Origin: Microbacterium sp. AG1240
GTDB taxonomy: Bacteria; Actinomycetota; Actinomycetes; Actinomycetales; Microbacteriaceae
Reading direction: 5' to 3'
NCBI RefSeq assembly: GCF_003635115.1
Contig: NZ_RBXJ01000001.1
Location: 558,001-622,000 of the forward strand
Length of the DNA: 64,000 bases
Both the position numbers and the translations under genes were made by a program. Under the pieces are notes generated by a model. The model searched no databases, was not told where the DNA came from, and worked only from the letters and a program-made list of their open reading frames with translations. Shown in pieces: positions 41,842 through 50,074 of this stretch; the first letter of the stretch is position 1; the number at the start of each line of letters is the position of its first letter.

Positions 41842-43127
41842 GAGCCTGTTGCTTCGCGAATCGCGGCGGTGAGGTTGGAGATCGTATCCGCCGTGCTCTG
41901 CCCGTTCACGAAAGCCGCCTCGAGTTGATCCTGCATCGACACCGCGATGGGCGCGAGGTAGGGGGAGGTCAACTGCGCCACGTCGGACGGTTCGATCGTG
42001 GACGCCTGCTCGACGAAGACAGGCATCACGTCGGGCCGTACGGCGAAATCGATCGAGGCGGGGTCGATGTCGGTTCGCGTGGGCAGCTCGTTCGTCGCCG
42101 CGCAGAACGTCGTCATGTTCTCGGCGTCCACCATGAACTTCAGGAACGACGCGGCCAGGTCGGGCTGGTCGGTCTCCTTCGAGGCCACCATCGCGTTGCC
42201 ACCGAGATCGGTGGCGCCACGCTCGTTGACGGGCATCGGCAACGCGGTCCACTCGAACCCGGCGAGGTTGTCGATGTCGGGCACCACGAATGACCCGGCG
42301 AATGCCATCGCGACCGATTCTTCCGTGAAGAAGGCGTCCGCGTACGTCGTGGCTTTGACCGAGCTCGTCGGAGGAACCCACCCCTTCTCGAAGAAGGAGC
42401 GGGTGAAGTCCACCGTTTCCGATCCGGCGGCCGAGTCGATGGCCGGCGTCACTCCGTCATCGGCGAGCAACGCACCATCCGCCTGGAAGAGCCAGCTCAG
42501 CCAGCGCGGGGTGCCGCCGAGCTGCCAGTTGTACACGAACGGGTAGACGTCGGCGGGGAGAGAGGTCTTCAATTTGGCGGCGACGTCGGCGAACTCATCC
42601 CACGTCCAGGCGTCCGCCTGGGTCGTGGGCAGGTCGGTGACGCCCGCCGCTGCAAGCATCTCCGTATTGACGACCAGCGCGGACACGTCGGTCTGGTGCG
42701 GAACCCCGTAGGGAGTGCCGTCGTACGACACCGCTTCCCACATGGCGGGTGTGAAAGCAGATATCTCATCGTCTGTGAAGTACGGGCTGACGTCGAGCAG
42801 CTGATCCTGGCTGGAGTACACACCCAGGTTTCCGTAGTCGACGCGGAAGAGGTCGGGGGCATTGCCGGCAGACAGCTGCGCGTCGATGTTGCTGAACATC
42901 TGGTCGTAAGGCACTACATTCAGTTCGACTTGTACGCCGTCATTCGCTGCTTCGAAGTCGGAGACGAGCTGCTCGAAGGCCGCCTTCTCGGACTCGCTCG
43001 CCCAGGTCGTGAAGGTGAGGGTGCCCTCGGAGGTCGTGTTACCCCCGCCGGTGAAGCCGCTGCATCCAGTGAGTGCCAGTGCCGTCGCGACGATTGCGAC
43101 GGCACCGCCGGAGGTGCGTTTGATCAT
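41838..43127 (-). CDS. CUT1 sugar-binding lipoprotein
   Basis: 429 aa. The N-terminus has a lipoprotein signal (ATALALTGCSG), so it is anchored outside the membrane. The body matches family 1 solute-binding proteins for oligosaccharides (TLTFTTWASESEKAAFEQL, later GVPHQTDVSALVVNTEMLA and FAGSFVVPDIDNL). It delivers the sugar to the two permeases that follow. Its ATG overlaps the stop of a small frameshifted upstream gene, ATGA, which suggests original translational coupling. The substrate might be a glycan related to the NodB-like protein in the same operon; this is inference. Confidence 0.92.
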   Translation of the reverse strand: MIKRTSGGAVAIVATALALTGCSGFTGGGNTTSEGTLTFTTWASESEKAAFEQLVSDFEAANDGVQVELNVVPYDQMFSNIDAQLSAGNAPDLFRVDYGNLGVYSSQDQLLDVSPYFTDDEISAFTPAMWEAVSYDGTPYGVPHQTDVSALVVNTEMLAAAGVTDLPTTQADAWTWDEFADVAAKLKTSLPADVYPFVYNWQLGGTPRWLSWLFQADGALLADDGVTPAIDSAAGSETVDFTRSFFEKGWVPPTSSVKATTYADAFFTEESVAMAFAGSFVVPDIDNLAGFEWTALPMPVNERGATDLGGNAMVASKETDQPDLAASFLKFMVDAENMTTFCAATNELPTRTDIDPASIDFAVRPDVMPVFVEQASTIEPSDVAQLTSPYLAPIAVSMQDQLEAAFVNGQSTADTISNLTAAIREATGS

Positions 43128-43430
43128 GAGTGTTCATCTTTCGTGTCGGTGAGCGCGCGACTGTGGGGCAGCCGGTCGGGCTCGAACTCGACGCTGAGCT
43201 TCGGACCGCGAGGTACGAGGACGTCGTCGAGGTTTCGGAGGGGGGCAGGGTTCGTGGGGTCGCCCGAGCGAGCTGGCGCAGTCGCCCTCGGGAGCCGAGA
43301 TGACAGGCGCTGCGAACGGCACGGTGTCTTCGATGACGACCGCGGAGACTCTTTCGCAGAGCTTCATGGGGTTCATTGTGGTCTGCGCGGTCACCGCAAA
43401 GTGGGCCTTGACCATTCGCGGATCAGTCAT
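43124..43430 (-). pseudogene. Frameshifted small gene upstream of the sugar receptor, about 102 aa
   Basis: From the ATG at 43430 one frame encodes convincing protein (MTDPRMVKAHFAVTAQTTMN, then LCERVSAVVIEDTVPFAAP) down to about 43285. There coding character shifts to another frame (PLRNLDDVLVPRGPKLSVEF, then EPDRLPHSRALTDTKDEHS). That second frame has no start codon of its own and ends in TGA overlapping the receptor ATG. Joined by one frameshift, near GAGGGCGACTGC, it gives about 102 aa. It belongs to no family I know. It could be a damaged gene, a sequencing error or a real recoding event. Confidence 0.5.
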
Positions 43431-43496
43431 TTCGCGCGGCCGAGGTCGACTGCTCCATCGGTGATGCGCGGCGCAGGATCGCCTGCTGTCCCTAGC

Positions 43497-44087
43497 TCAG
43501 GGAATGCGTTCGAGAGACCAATTCGACATCATGAACTGCACGCCCAGCTCCTTGAGCCGCTGATTTCCGACGAGATCCGGGTCATAGCGCGACCCCAGAA
43601 GCCAGGCCGCGACGCGGGGCCGTCGACCGGTCGCTTCCTCTATCTCGGCCATGGGTCGATCGACCTCGGCTCGAAGGTTCGTGCGCGTGATGGTGGGGGC
43701 GCTGCGATGCGTCGCGGTGTGAAAGCCCACCTCGTGGGCCGTGGCGATGTCGGCGAGGTCGGCTGCAGTCACTGTGCCGCGCCCGGAACGTTGCGGACGG
43801 GTGATGGGGAAGAAGAAGGCCCGCACCCCGAGCTCAGCGCAGACATCGGCTCCGAAGAGCGCGGTGTCACGCCACCCGTCGTACCAGCCGATGACAACGC
43901 TGGGTCCTTCGACCGGCTCGTCGTACCGGTCGAGGTCGACGGCCGGCCCCATCGCCGCGACCTCTGAGATGCGCTGACGCGCGGTGGACCGCCACTCGCG
44001 AGGCACCTCATGGAAATTCAGCGCGATCACCGGACGCGTCGCCAACGCGTGTTGCCTCGGTGCGGACCAGCGCAGGTCGGCGGTCAT
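43497..44087 (-). CDS. NodB-like polysaccharide deacetylase homologue, catalytic base missing
   Basis: 196 aa, a single NodB-homology domain without signal peptide. Metal-binding residues are present: Asp70 in GWYDGW and the HTATH pair (His123, His127). The usual TFDDG motif reads GWYDG, so the first aspartate, the catalytic base in the family, is tyrosine. Deacetylation by the standard mechanism is therefore doubtful; it may have another chemistry or only bind glycans. The ATG overlaps the stop of the 87-aa gene (ATGA). It is part of the leftward operon opposite the YcaO gene. Confidence 0.78.
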   Translation of the reverse strand: MTADLRWSAPRQHALATRPVIALNFHEVPREWRSTARQRISEVAAMGPAVDLDRYDEPVEGPSVVIGWYDGWRDTALFGADVCAELGVRAFFFPITRPQRSGRGTVTAADLADIATAHEVGFHTATHRSAPTITRTNLRAEVDRPMAEIEEATGRRPRVAAWLLGSRYDPDLVGNQRLKELGVQFMMSNWSLERIP

Positions 44088-44347
44088 GCGTCTCTTTCGG
44101 CGACGAGGTGCCCGGCGACGCTCTGAACGAGGTACGCCTGGGTGGTGAACAGCTCGACATCCGCGAGGTCGACGCCGATGGCCGCCGCTGCCTCGCGGAT
44201 GACGTGTGCGCTGTGTCGATCGCCGGCTGCGGCGGCGGTCTCATCGGTCGCGGCGAGGGTCGCATCCGTGAAGAGAAGCACCGGAACGCCGACGGGACGC
44301 CTGCCCTGTTCCTCGACTATGCGAACGAAGTCGGTGTCATTGGGCAT
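44084..44347 (-). CDS. Uncharacterised 87-aa protein divergent from the YcaO gene
   Basis: 87 aa starting MPNDTDFVRIVEEQGRRPVG, soluble and acidic, with an alpha/beta look: a strand (PVLLFTDATLA), an Ala-rich helix, a second helix (SAHVIREAAAAIGVDL), and a final LFTTQAYLVQSVAGHLV. It has an excellent GGAGG ribosome site 8 nt before the ATG. It is the first gene of the leftward operon (87-aa protein, NodB-like protein, frameshifted gene, sugar importer) and is separated from the YcaO gene by only 48 nt, so the two transcripts probably share control. No family recognised. Confidence 0.75.
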   Translation of the reverse strand: MPNDTDFVRIVEEQGRRPVGVPVLLFTDATLAATDETAAAAGDRHSAHVIREAAAAIGVDLADVELFTTQAYLVQSVAGHLVAERDA

Positions 44348-44382
44348 TTGGCAACCTCCGATTTGCCGACACAGGACGCCAA

Positions 44383-44388
44383 TAGATT
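44383..44388 (+). promoter_or_regulatory. Candidate -10 box of a leaderless YcaO transcript
   Basis: TAGATT ends 8 nt before the GTG at 44396, so the transcript would begin at or next to the start codon. No ribosome site precedes the GTG, consistent with a leaderless mRNA, which is common in actinobacteria. A TTGCCG at 44364-44369 is too close for an ideal -35. Confidence 0.4.
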
Positions 44389-44395
44389 GGCCCGT

Positions 44396-45838
44396 GTGAA
44401 AGCAGATGACATCATCACACACTACGAGGCAGCGCTGACGGATGTTGGTGACATCGTCGAATTCGACGTCTCGAGCCTCGACCGCCTGGGCGTGCCGGTC
44501 ACGAGCTGCTCGACCATCGTCGGCGGCCGGTTCGCCGCGCAGGGCAACGGCTACGGTCTCACGCTAAATGATGCCCGCATCGGCGGGCTGGGTGAACTGG
44601 CCGAGGGATCTTTGATGGGTCGGGCGATCCGCGAGGCACTACCCGGCGCTGTTCGCGCAACCCGACACGATCTCGTCACCCGCGAAGGCGGAGACCGCGT
44701 CGTCGACCCCCGGACGCTGGGACTGCCCGCGGGTAGTTCCTACACCGAGAACACGGAGCTGACATGGCTCCCCACGACCAGAGTCCGCACCGGCGAGGTC
44801 GTCTTCGTTCCCGCCGACTTCCTCGTCAGCGATGCGGGTGACCTCGAAGGTGCGTCGCTCATCCCGCCGGTGACAAACGGACTCGGGGCCGGCCTCGACG
44901 CTGACCGAGCCGTCGCCCACGGCCTGGGCGAGATTCTGCAGCGGCACACGAACGGGCTCCGATTCCGAGCCCTCGATCGACTGTCGCCGATCATCGACCC
45001 CGCGACTCTGCCCACGTCGGTGCGCAACCTCGCAGAACGGATGCAGGCGGTCGGTGTGACACCGGTGTTCAAACACGCCTCGACCGAGTTCGGCGTGTGC
45101 TCGACGTACGTGATGGGTGTCGACGACGCGCCGGACGCCGGCATCGAGTTGTCGGCCTGCGGAGAGGCAGCCCATCCCTCCGCCGAGGTCAGTCTCACGA
45201 AAGCCCTCCTCGAATTCGCGAACTCGCGGGCGCGCAAGATGTTCTGCTTCGGGTCACCCGACGAGGCGCGCCGCCTCGGTGCGGACGCCTACTGGAGCGC
45301 CGTCGACGCCGGACGGTCGATCAGGGGCGAGGATCGAGCCCGCGAGGCCATGCAGTCGTGGGCCCATCTCACGAGCGACGAGTTGCGCGAAGTGACGGCC
45401 CCGCACAGCGGCCGCTCGGTCACCTACTACCAGATCGTGGTGGACGACCTCCCCCCTCTCCCCGATCAGGCCGCCCTCCTGAGCCACCTCCTCCGCTCGC
45501 TCGACGGGCACACCCCCGCGCACGATGTGCTCGCGATGACGACGACCTACGGGGGAGTGACCGTCGCGAAAGTTCTCGTCACGAACCTCGAAGTCGAGAT
45601 CCTCTCCTACGGACGAGTTGGCGAGCTGGGGGCCCGAGCGTCATTGGACGATGATCTCGACCTCGTGCGCGTCGGCGCCCAGCCCACGGGGACACACACC
45701 GCGCGTGTTCTGCTCACTCCCGAGGCCGAGGAGCGGCTGGGCGGGGCCGCGTGGTACTCCTACGACGTCGCAGAGCAGATCGTCGGAGACCTCTACCCGC
45801 TCTACCGCGAGCCGCCGCGCCACTCCGTGGTCGTCTGA
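44396..45838 (+). CDS. YcaO-like family protein (stand-alone)
   Basis: 480 aa. YcaO enzymes use ATP to activate a peptide-bond oxygen, making azolines, thioamides or amidines, or help modify ribosomal protein S12. Three conserved helical regions are readable: GNGYGLTLNDA-GGLGELAEG (about 50-71), the NGLGAGLDADRAVAHGLGE segment running into ILQR (about 161-183), and AEVSLTKALLEFANSR (about 263-278). Some ATP-site residues differ: S-x2-E-x2-ER is GxxExxEG, and the Q of QxxxR is N. No cyclodehydratase partner, TfuA or obvious core peptide is encoded nearby. Divergent from the 87-aa gene, 48 nt away; GTG start without ribosome site. Confidence 0.82.
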   Translation: MKADDIITHYEAALTDVGDIVEFDVSSLDRLGVPVTSCSTIVGGRFAAQGNGYGLTLNDARIGGLGELAEGSLMGRAIREALPGAVRATRHDLVTREGGDRVVDPRTLGLPAGSSYTENTELTWLPTTRVRTGEVVFVPADFLVSDAGDLEGASLIPPVTNGLGAGLDADRAVAHGLGEILQRHTNGLRFRALDRLSPIIDPATLPTSVRNLAERMQAVGVTPVFKHASTEFGVCSTYVMGVDDAPDAGIELSACGEAAHPSAEVSLTKALLEFANSRARKMFCFGSPDEARRLGADAYWSAVDAGRSIRGEDRAREAMQSWAHLTSDELREVTAPHSGRSVTYYQIVVDDLPPLPDQAALLSHLLRSLDGHTPAHDVLAMTTTYGGVTVAKVLVTNLEVEILSYGRVGELGARASLDDDLDLVRVGAQPTGTHTARVLLTPEAEERLGGAAWYSYDVAEQIVGDLYPLYREPPRHSVVV

Positions 45839-45870
45839 CAACGCCGCCGCTCGCTGAGCGCGATCGCCGG

Positions 45871-46152
45871 CTATTCGGTGTAGTCGCCGACCCACCAGTC
45901 CGAGATGCGGGCCATCACCTCGCCCGCCGCGCGATGTTCGGGCAGGGCGAGGAAGCGGGAGAACGCAGCATCCGTCGTGAAGGTCGCATCTTCGACGATG
46001 ACGCGACCCTTGCGCGCGTCGGTCGACAGCTCGACCCGCCACAGCTCGGCCCCCGCGACCGGTTCGAGCGCGCGCAGGGTGTCGATGGCCGCGAACAGCT
46101 CCGGGCTCGCGACGTCGTCACGAACCCGGAACAGAACGATGTGCCGCTGCAC
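45871..46152 (-). CDS. Dabb (stress-responsive A/B barrel) domain protein
   Basis: 93 aa, the typical size of a dimeric alpha+beta barrel (Dabb, PF07876): IVLFRVRDDVASPEL at the N-terminus, the central ELWRVELSTDARKG strand, and the C-terminal HRAAGEVMARISDWWVGDY. Members act as small enzymes or cyclases, or are of unknown use. The GTG at 46152 overlaps the stop of the GDP-fucose synthase gene by one base, so it is transcribed with gmd and fcl, and it is convergent with the YcaO gene (32-nt gap). Confidence 0.85.
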   Translation of the reverse strand: MQRHIVLFRVRDDVASPELFAAIDTLRALEPVAGAELWRVELSTDARKGRVIVEDATFTTDAAFSRFLALPEHRAAGEVMARISDWWVGDYTE

Positions 46153-47132
46153 TATCCGCGCAGGGTGTCGACGTGCTCGCGGTACCAGGCGACGGTGCGG
46201 TCGAGTCCTTCGCTGAGGGAGATCTTCGAGGTCCAGCCCGCCTCAGCCAGTTTCGACACGTCGAGCAGCTTCTGCGGAGTGCCGTCGGGCTTGGTGGTGT
46301 CCCACTCGGTCTCGCCGTCGAAGCCGACGACCTGGCCGATGGTCTCGGCGATCTCGCGGATGGTGACGTCGGAGCCCGTGCCGACGTTGACCTGGTCGGG
46401 TCCGTCGTAGTGCTCGAGAAGGTGCAGGCACGCGTCGGCCATGTCGTCGGCGTGCAAGAACTCGCGTCGCGGCGTGCCGGTGCCCCAGTTCGTCACCGTG
46501 GGCGCGCCCGACTTCGTGGCCTCGTCGTAGCGACGGATGAGCGCCGGCAGCACGTGCGAACCCTTGGGCGAGAAGTTGTCGTTCGGCCCGTAGAGGTTGG
46601 TCGGCATCGCGCTGATCCAGGGCAGGCCGTACTGGCGACGCACGGCCTGGGTCTGCAGGATGCCGGCGATCTTCGCGATCGCGTAGGCGTCGTTCGTCTC
46701 TTCGAGGTGCCCGGTGAGCAGCGAGTCTTCGCGGATCGGCTGCTCGGCGAACTTCGGGTAGATGCACGAGGAGCCGAGGAACAGCACGCGCTCGACGTCG
46801 TTCTTGAGCGCCGCGTCGAGCACGTTTACCTGGATGCGCATATTGTCGCTCAGGAAGTCGACGGGGTAGGTGCTGTTGGCAAGGATCCCGCCCACCTTCG
46901 CCGCCGCGAGCACGACGTACTTCGGTTTCGTCTCGCCCATGTAGGCGAAGACGGCGTCGCGGTCTTTCAGGTCGAGCTCGGCCGAGGGCTTTCCGACCAG
47001 GTTCTCGAACCCGGATGCTTCGAGCTTGCGCCAGATCGCCGAACCCACGAGTCCGCGGTGCCCGGCAACATAGAACGTCGCGTCGCGGTCGAGCTCGGCG
47101 GGGGAGTAGTCGACTCCGTCGACGGCGGTCAC
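46152..47132 (-). CDS. fcl: GDP-L-fucose synthase
   Basis: 326 aa, SDR family. It converts GDP-4-keto-6-deoxymannose into GDP-L-fucose by epimerisation and NADPH reduction. NADP motif [16 protein letters not shown] lies at the N-terminus; the catalytic S in [11 protein letters not shown]-x3-K in YAIAKIAG and the [12 protein letters not shown] segment are all present. The GTG at 47132 overlaps the gmd stop (GTGA), so the two pathway enzymes are coupled. This marks the second polysaccharide locus as fucose-containing. Confidence 0.93.
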   Translation of the reverse strand: MTAVDGVDYSPAELDRDATFYVAGHRGLVGSAIWRKLEASGFENLVGKPSAELDLKDRDAVFAYMGETKPKYVVLAAAKVGGILANSTYPVDFLSDNMRIQVNVLDAALKNDVERVLFLGSSCIYPKFAEQPIREDSLLTGHLEETNDAYAIAKIAGILQTQAVRRQYGLPWISAMPTNLYGPNDNFSPKGSHVLPALIRRYDEATKSGAPTVTNWGTGTPRREFLHADDMADACLHLLEHYDGPDQVNVGTGSDVTIREIAETIGQVVGFDGETEWDTTKPDGTPQKLLDVSKLAEAGWTSKISLSEGLDRTVAWYREHVDTLRG

Positions 47133-48157
47133 GCGGTGCCCCACGAGGCGAGCTTGACGGTGTCGATCCACTCCGAGCCCTTCTCCAGCGCTTCCACGTC
47201 GGCGTCGACCATGAGCTTCGCGAGTTCCTTCCCGTCGATCGTGGGAACCCATCCGAGCTTGTCCGCGGCCTTCGAGGGGTCGCCGATGAGTGCGTCGACC
47301 TCGGTGGGGCGCAGGTAGCGCTCGTCGAACTTCACGAACTCCTGCCAGTCGAGCCCGACGTGACCGAACGAGGTCTCGAGGAAGTCTTTGATCGTGTAGC
47401 CGACGCCCGTGCCGAGCACGAAGTCTTCGGGCTCGTCGGCCTGCAGGATGCGCCACATGCCCTCGACGTATTCGGCCGCGTAGCCCCAGTCGCGGATCGA
47501 GTCGAGGTTGCCGAGGTAGATGTCTTTCTGCACACCGGCCTTGATGCGGGCCACGGCGCGGGTGATCTTGCGGGTCACGAAGGTCTCGCCGCGACGGGGC
47601 GACTCGTGGTTGAACAGGATGCCGTTCACCGCGAACATGTCGTACGCCTCGCGGTAGTTCTTGGTGATCCAGTAGCTGTAGAGCTTCGCGACGCCATAGG
47701 GCGAGCGCGGGTAGAAGGGCGTGTTCTCGTCCTGCGGCGGGGGAGTCGCACCGAACAGCTCGGAGGTCGAGGCCTGGTAGAACTTCGTCTTCACGCCGGA
47801 GAGGCGCACGGCCTCGAGCAGGCGGATGGTTCCGGTGCCGGTGGTGTCGGCGGTGTGCTCAGGCTCGTCGAACGAGACGCGCACGTGCGACTGCGCGGCG
47901 AGGTTGTAGACCTCGTCGGGGTCGATCTGCGCCATCAGCGTGACCATGCGAGCCCCGTCGCTGAGGTCGCCGTAGTGCAGGAAAAGCTTCGCCGTCGGGT
48001 CGTGCGGGTCGACGTAGAGGTGGTCGATGCGGTGCGTGTTGAAGGTCGATGCGCGGCGGATCAAGCCGTGCACTTCGTAACCCTTCGACAGCAGGAGTTC
48101 GGCGAGGTAGGAGCCGTCTTGCCCCGTGATGCCGGTGATGAGTGCGCGCTTGGTCAA
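47129..48157 (-). CDS. gmd: GDP-mannose 4,6-dehydratase
   Basis: 342 aa, SDR family. It removes water from GDP-mannose to give GDP-4-keto-6-deoxymannose, the substrate of Fcl. The N-terminal [19 protein letters not shown] binds [33 protein letters not shown] (the catalytic Y-x3-K) and [16 protein letters not shown] are hallmark segments. Length is standard. It follows a WcaI-like glycosyltransferase gene by 12 nt and overlaps fcl. The order resembles colanic-acid-type clusters (gmd, fcl, wcaI, wcaF). Confidence 0.95.
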   Translation of the reverse strand: MTKRALITGITGQDGSYLAELLLSKGYEVHGLIRRASTFNTHRIDHLYVDPHDPTAKLFLHYGDLSDGARMVTLMAQIDPDEVYNLAAQSHVRVSFDEPEHTADTTGTGTIRLLEAVRLSGVKTKFYQASTSELFGATPPPQDENTPFYPRSPYGVAKLYSYWITKNYREAYDMFAVNGILFNHESPRRGETFVTRKITRAVARIKAGVQKDIYLGNLDSIRDWGYAAEYVEGMWRILQADEPEDFVLGTGVGYTIKDFLETSFGHVGLDWQEFVKFDERYLRPTEVDALIGDPSKAADKLGWVPTIDGKELAKLMVDADVEALEKGSEWIDTVKLASWGTA

Positions 48158-48169
48158 CTGAAGCCCCGT

Positions 48170-49453
48170 TCAGATGGAGGTTTTGCTAGGACGTTGGTGA
48201 GTTGCGGATTGGTGTGAGCCATCACCATCGATGAGCAGCGAGAGAAGCGTAGCGAATCGATTGATCGCGAATGTTTCGTCGAGCACCGTGTTTCGGTAGG
48301 TCAGTCCGTTGGCCCCGAGCTCGGTGCAACGCGCCTCGTCGGCACCGAGCGCGAGCGCTGATTCCAGCAGCTGCGACGGGTCGCCCGCAGGCACCACGAC
48401 GCCGGCGGCGGCGGTTGTGACCTCCTCGGCGGTGATGCCCGTTTCGTCGGTGGCCGCGAGAACGGGGCGACCAGTCGAGAAGTAAGAGGTGAGCTTGCTC
48501 GGCACGGCCATCTCAGAGACACCGGGTTTCTCGTTCACCAGCAGCACGTCGGCCGCGACGAGGGCCTGAGCGAACTCATCGCCAGGCAGCGGCGGGAGGA
48601 ACTGCAGTGCCCCGATGCCCGTGCCCTCCTTGGAGAGGCGCGCCTTCTCGCCCCCGTTGCCCATCAGAACGAAGCGGATGCGGGCTCCGCTCTTATCGGC
48701 GAGGCGAGCGGCCGCGAGCACGTTCTCGAGCCCCTGCTTCACGCCCATGTTTCCCGCGTGCAGCACCACGGTTTCATCGCCCCACCCGAGTGCGCGTCGA
48801 GCCGCCTCGCGGTCTACAACCGGCATCGGGGGCAGGTGCGTCCAGTTGCGCACGACCTCGATGCGGTCGCGGGGGATGGAGAAGTCTTGGGAGACGCGAC
48901 GAGCGAACCTCTCGTGGATGACGACGACGCGGTCGGCCCGGCGCAGCAGCCATCCCTCCACCACGCGGATCACGCGGCCGGTGAGGCCCGATCCCTGGCC
49001 GGTTTCGGAGAGGCCGAGCGTGTAGAGATCCTGCACCCACACGACGACGGGTGTGCGCCGGTGGAAGATGCGCGCTCGAAGTGCGGCGAATGCGGAAGAG
49101 AAGAGGGCGGGGGAGATCAAAACGATGGCGTCGGGGCGCCGCCAGCGAGCGCCGACGAGTCGCAGGCCGAAGCTCATCTCTGAGAGGAGTCGTCGCACCC
49201 CGGTGGGCTTGGTGGGCACGTAGTGGCGCAGCCGTGTGACGGCGACCCCGTCGAGATGTTCCCTGCGCGACCACTGGCCGTAACCTTCGCGGATTTTCCA
49301 CTCCGGATAATGAGGGTGCGCCGTGATGACTTCGATGCGGCGCTCGTTGCGCGCAAGACCGAGGGCCATCGCGCCCGTGTAGGGAGAGATGCCCGTCGGT
49401 TCAGGCGGGTAGTTGATCCCCAGTAAGGTGACTGCGGGGGCGAGGCGCGGCAT
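48170..49453 (-). CDS. WcaI-like glycosyltransferase (GT4)
   Basis: 427 aa, GT-B fold. The N-terminus (LLGINYPPEPTGISPYTGAM, then HYPEWKIREGY) and VVWVQDLYTLGLSETG are typical of the colanic-acid WcaI family. The donor side shows VLHAGNMGVKQGLENVL and NEKPGVSEMAVPSKLTSYF. It should transfer a sugar, possibly fucose because gmd and fcl follow it, to a lipid-linked intermediate. It begins at 49453, divergent from the WcaF-like gene at 49505; the 51-nt gap contains a TACGAT -10-like box for the rightward operon. Confidence 0.88.
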   Translation of the reverse strand: MPRLAPAVTLLGINYPPEPTGISPYTGAMALGLARNERRIEVITAHPHYPEWKIREGYGQWSRREHLDGVAVTRLRHYVPTKPTGVRRLLSEMSFGLRLVGARWRRPDAIVLISPALFSSAFAALRARIFHRRTPVVVWVQDLYTLGLSETGQGSGLTGRVIRVVEGWLLRRADRVVVIHERFARRVSQDFSIPRDRIEVVRNWTHLPPMPVVDREAARRALGWGDETVVLHAGNMGVKQGLENVLAAARLADKSGARIRFVLMGNGGEKARLSKEGTGIGALQFLPPLPGDEFAQALVAADVLLVNEKPGVSEMAVPSKLTSYFSTGRPVLAATDETGITAEEVTTAAAGVVVPAGDPSQLLESALALGADEARCTELGANGLTYRNTVLDETFAINRFATLLSLLIDGDGSHQSATHQRPSKTSI

Positions 49454-49504
49454 GGTCTCGACCTTAGTGCGGCTACGATTCCGTCTCGTTTCAGAAGGTG
49501 CCCA

Positions 49505-50074
49505 ATGTCTGAAGTTCCGGTGATCGATCTTTCGAAAGCCCCCGGTGAACGCGCTGCGTGGGATCGTCCGTCATGGGTCGTGTACCTGTGGGCGGTGTGC
49601 GAGCTGCTCTTCGTGACCAACCCATGGCAGATCAGTTCGAGCCTCCGTATCCGAGTTCTCCGTGCGTTCGGCGCCGAGATCGGCTCTGCAGTGGTGTTCC
49701 GCCCACGCACCCGCGTCAAGTTCCCGTGGAAACTCCACATCGGAGACCGCTCCTGGATCGGCGAGGGGGTCTGGTTCCACAATCAGGACCACATCAGTAT
49801 CGGGCACGACGTGGTGATCTCCCAGGAGACATTCTTGACCACGGGTAGCCATCGGCATCGGCATGACATGGCATTGGTCACGCGGCCGGTCACTATCGAA
49901 GAGGGGGCATGGGTGACGAGCCGCTGTGTTGTTTTGGGCGGCGTACGCATTGGGAGGTCCGCGTTGGTCCGGCCGCTCTCGCTGATTGCGGGCAATATCC
50001 CGCCGGGTGAGGTGTGGGGCGGCAATCCCGCCGCACGACTAGCGCTCCGGTTTCAGCCCTCCTCGGCGTCGTAA
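49505..50074 (+). CDS. WcaF-like acyltransferase (left-handed beta-helix)
   Basis: 189 aa. The hexapeptide repeats of a left-handed beta-helix are clear (VKFPWKLHIGDRSWIGEGV, HISIGHDVVISQETFLTTG, VTIEEGAWVTSRCVVLGG), with the catalytic histidine in HNQDH or SHRHRH. The closest type is colanic-acid WcaF, an O-acetyltransferase using acetyl-CoA. It opens the rightward operon 49505-57746, in which nearly every gene overlaps the next by 1-4 nt. Confidence 0.9.
   Translation: MSEVPVIDLSKAPGERAAWDRPSWVVYLWAVCELLFVTNPWQISSSLRIRVLRAFGAEIGSAVVFRPRTRVKFPWKLHIGDRSWIGEGVWFHNQDHISIGHDVVISQETFLTTGSHRHRHDMALVTRPVTIEEGAWVTSRCVVLGGVRIGRSALVRPLSLIAGNIPPGEVWGGNPAARLALRFQPSSAS

Noticed and set aside
43134..43430. 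A 98-aa single-frame reading as an intact peptide precursor for the YcaO protein
   Set aside because: The last third is Arg/Pro-rich and loses codon bias, while the neighbouring frame gains it, so the intact single-frame reading is unlikely.
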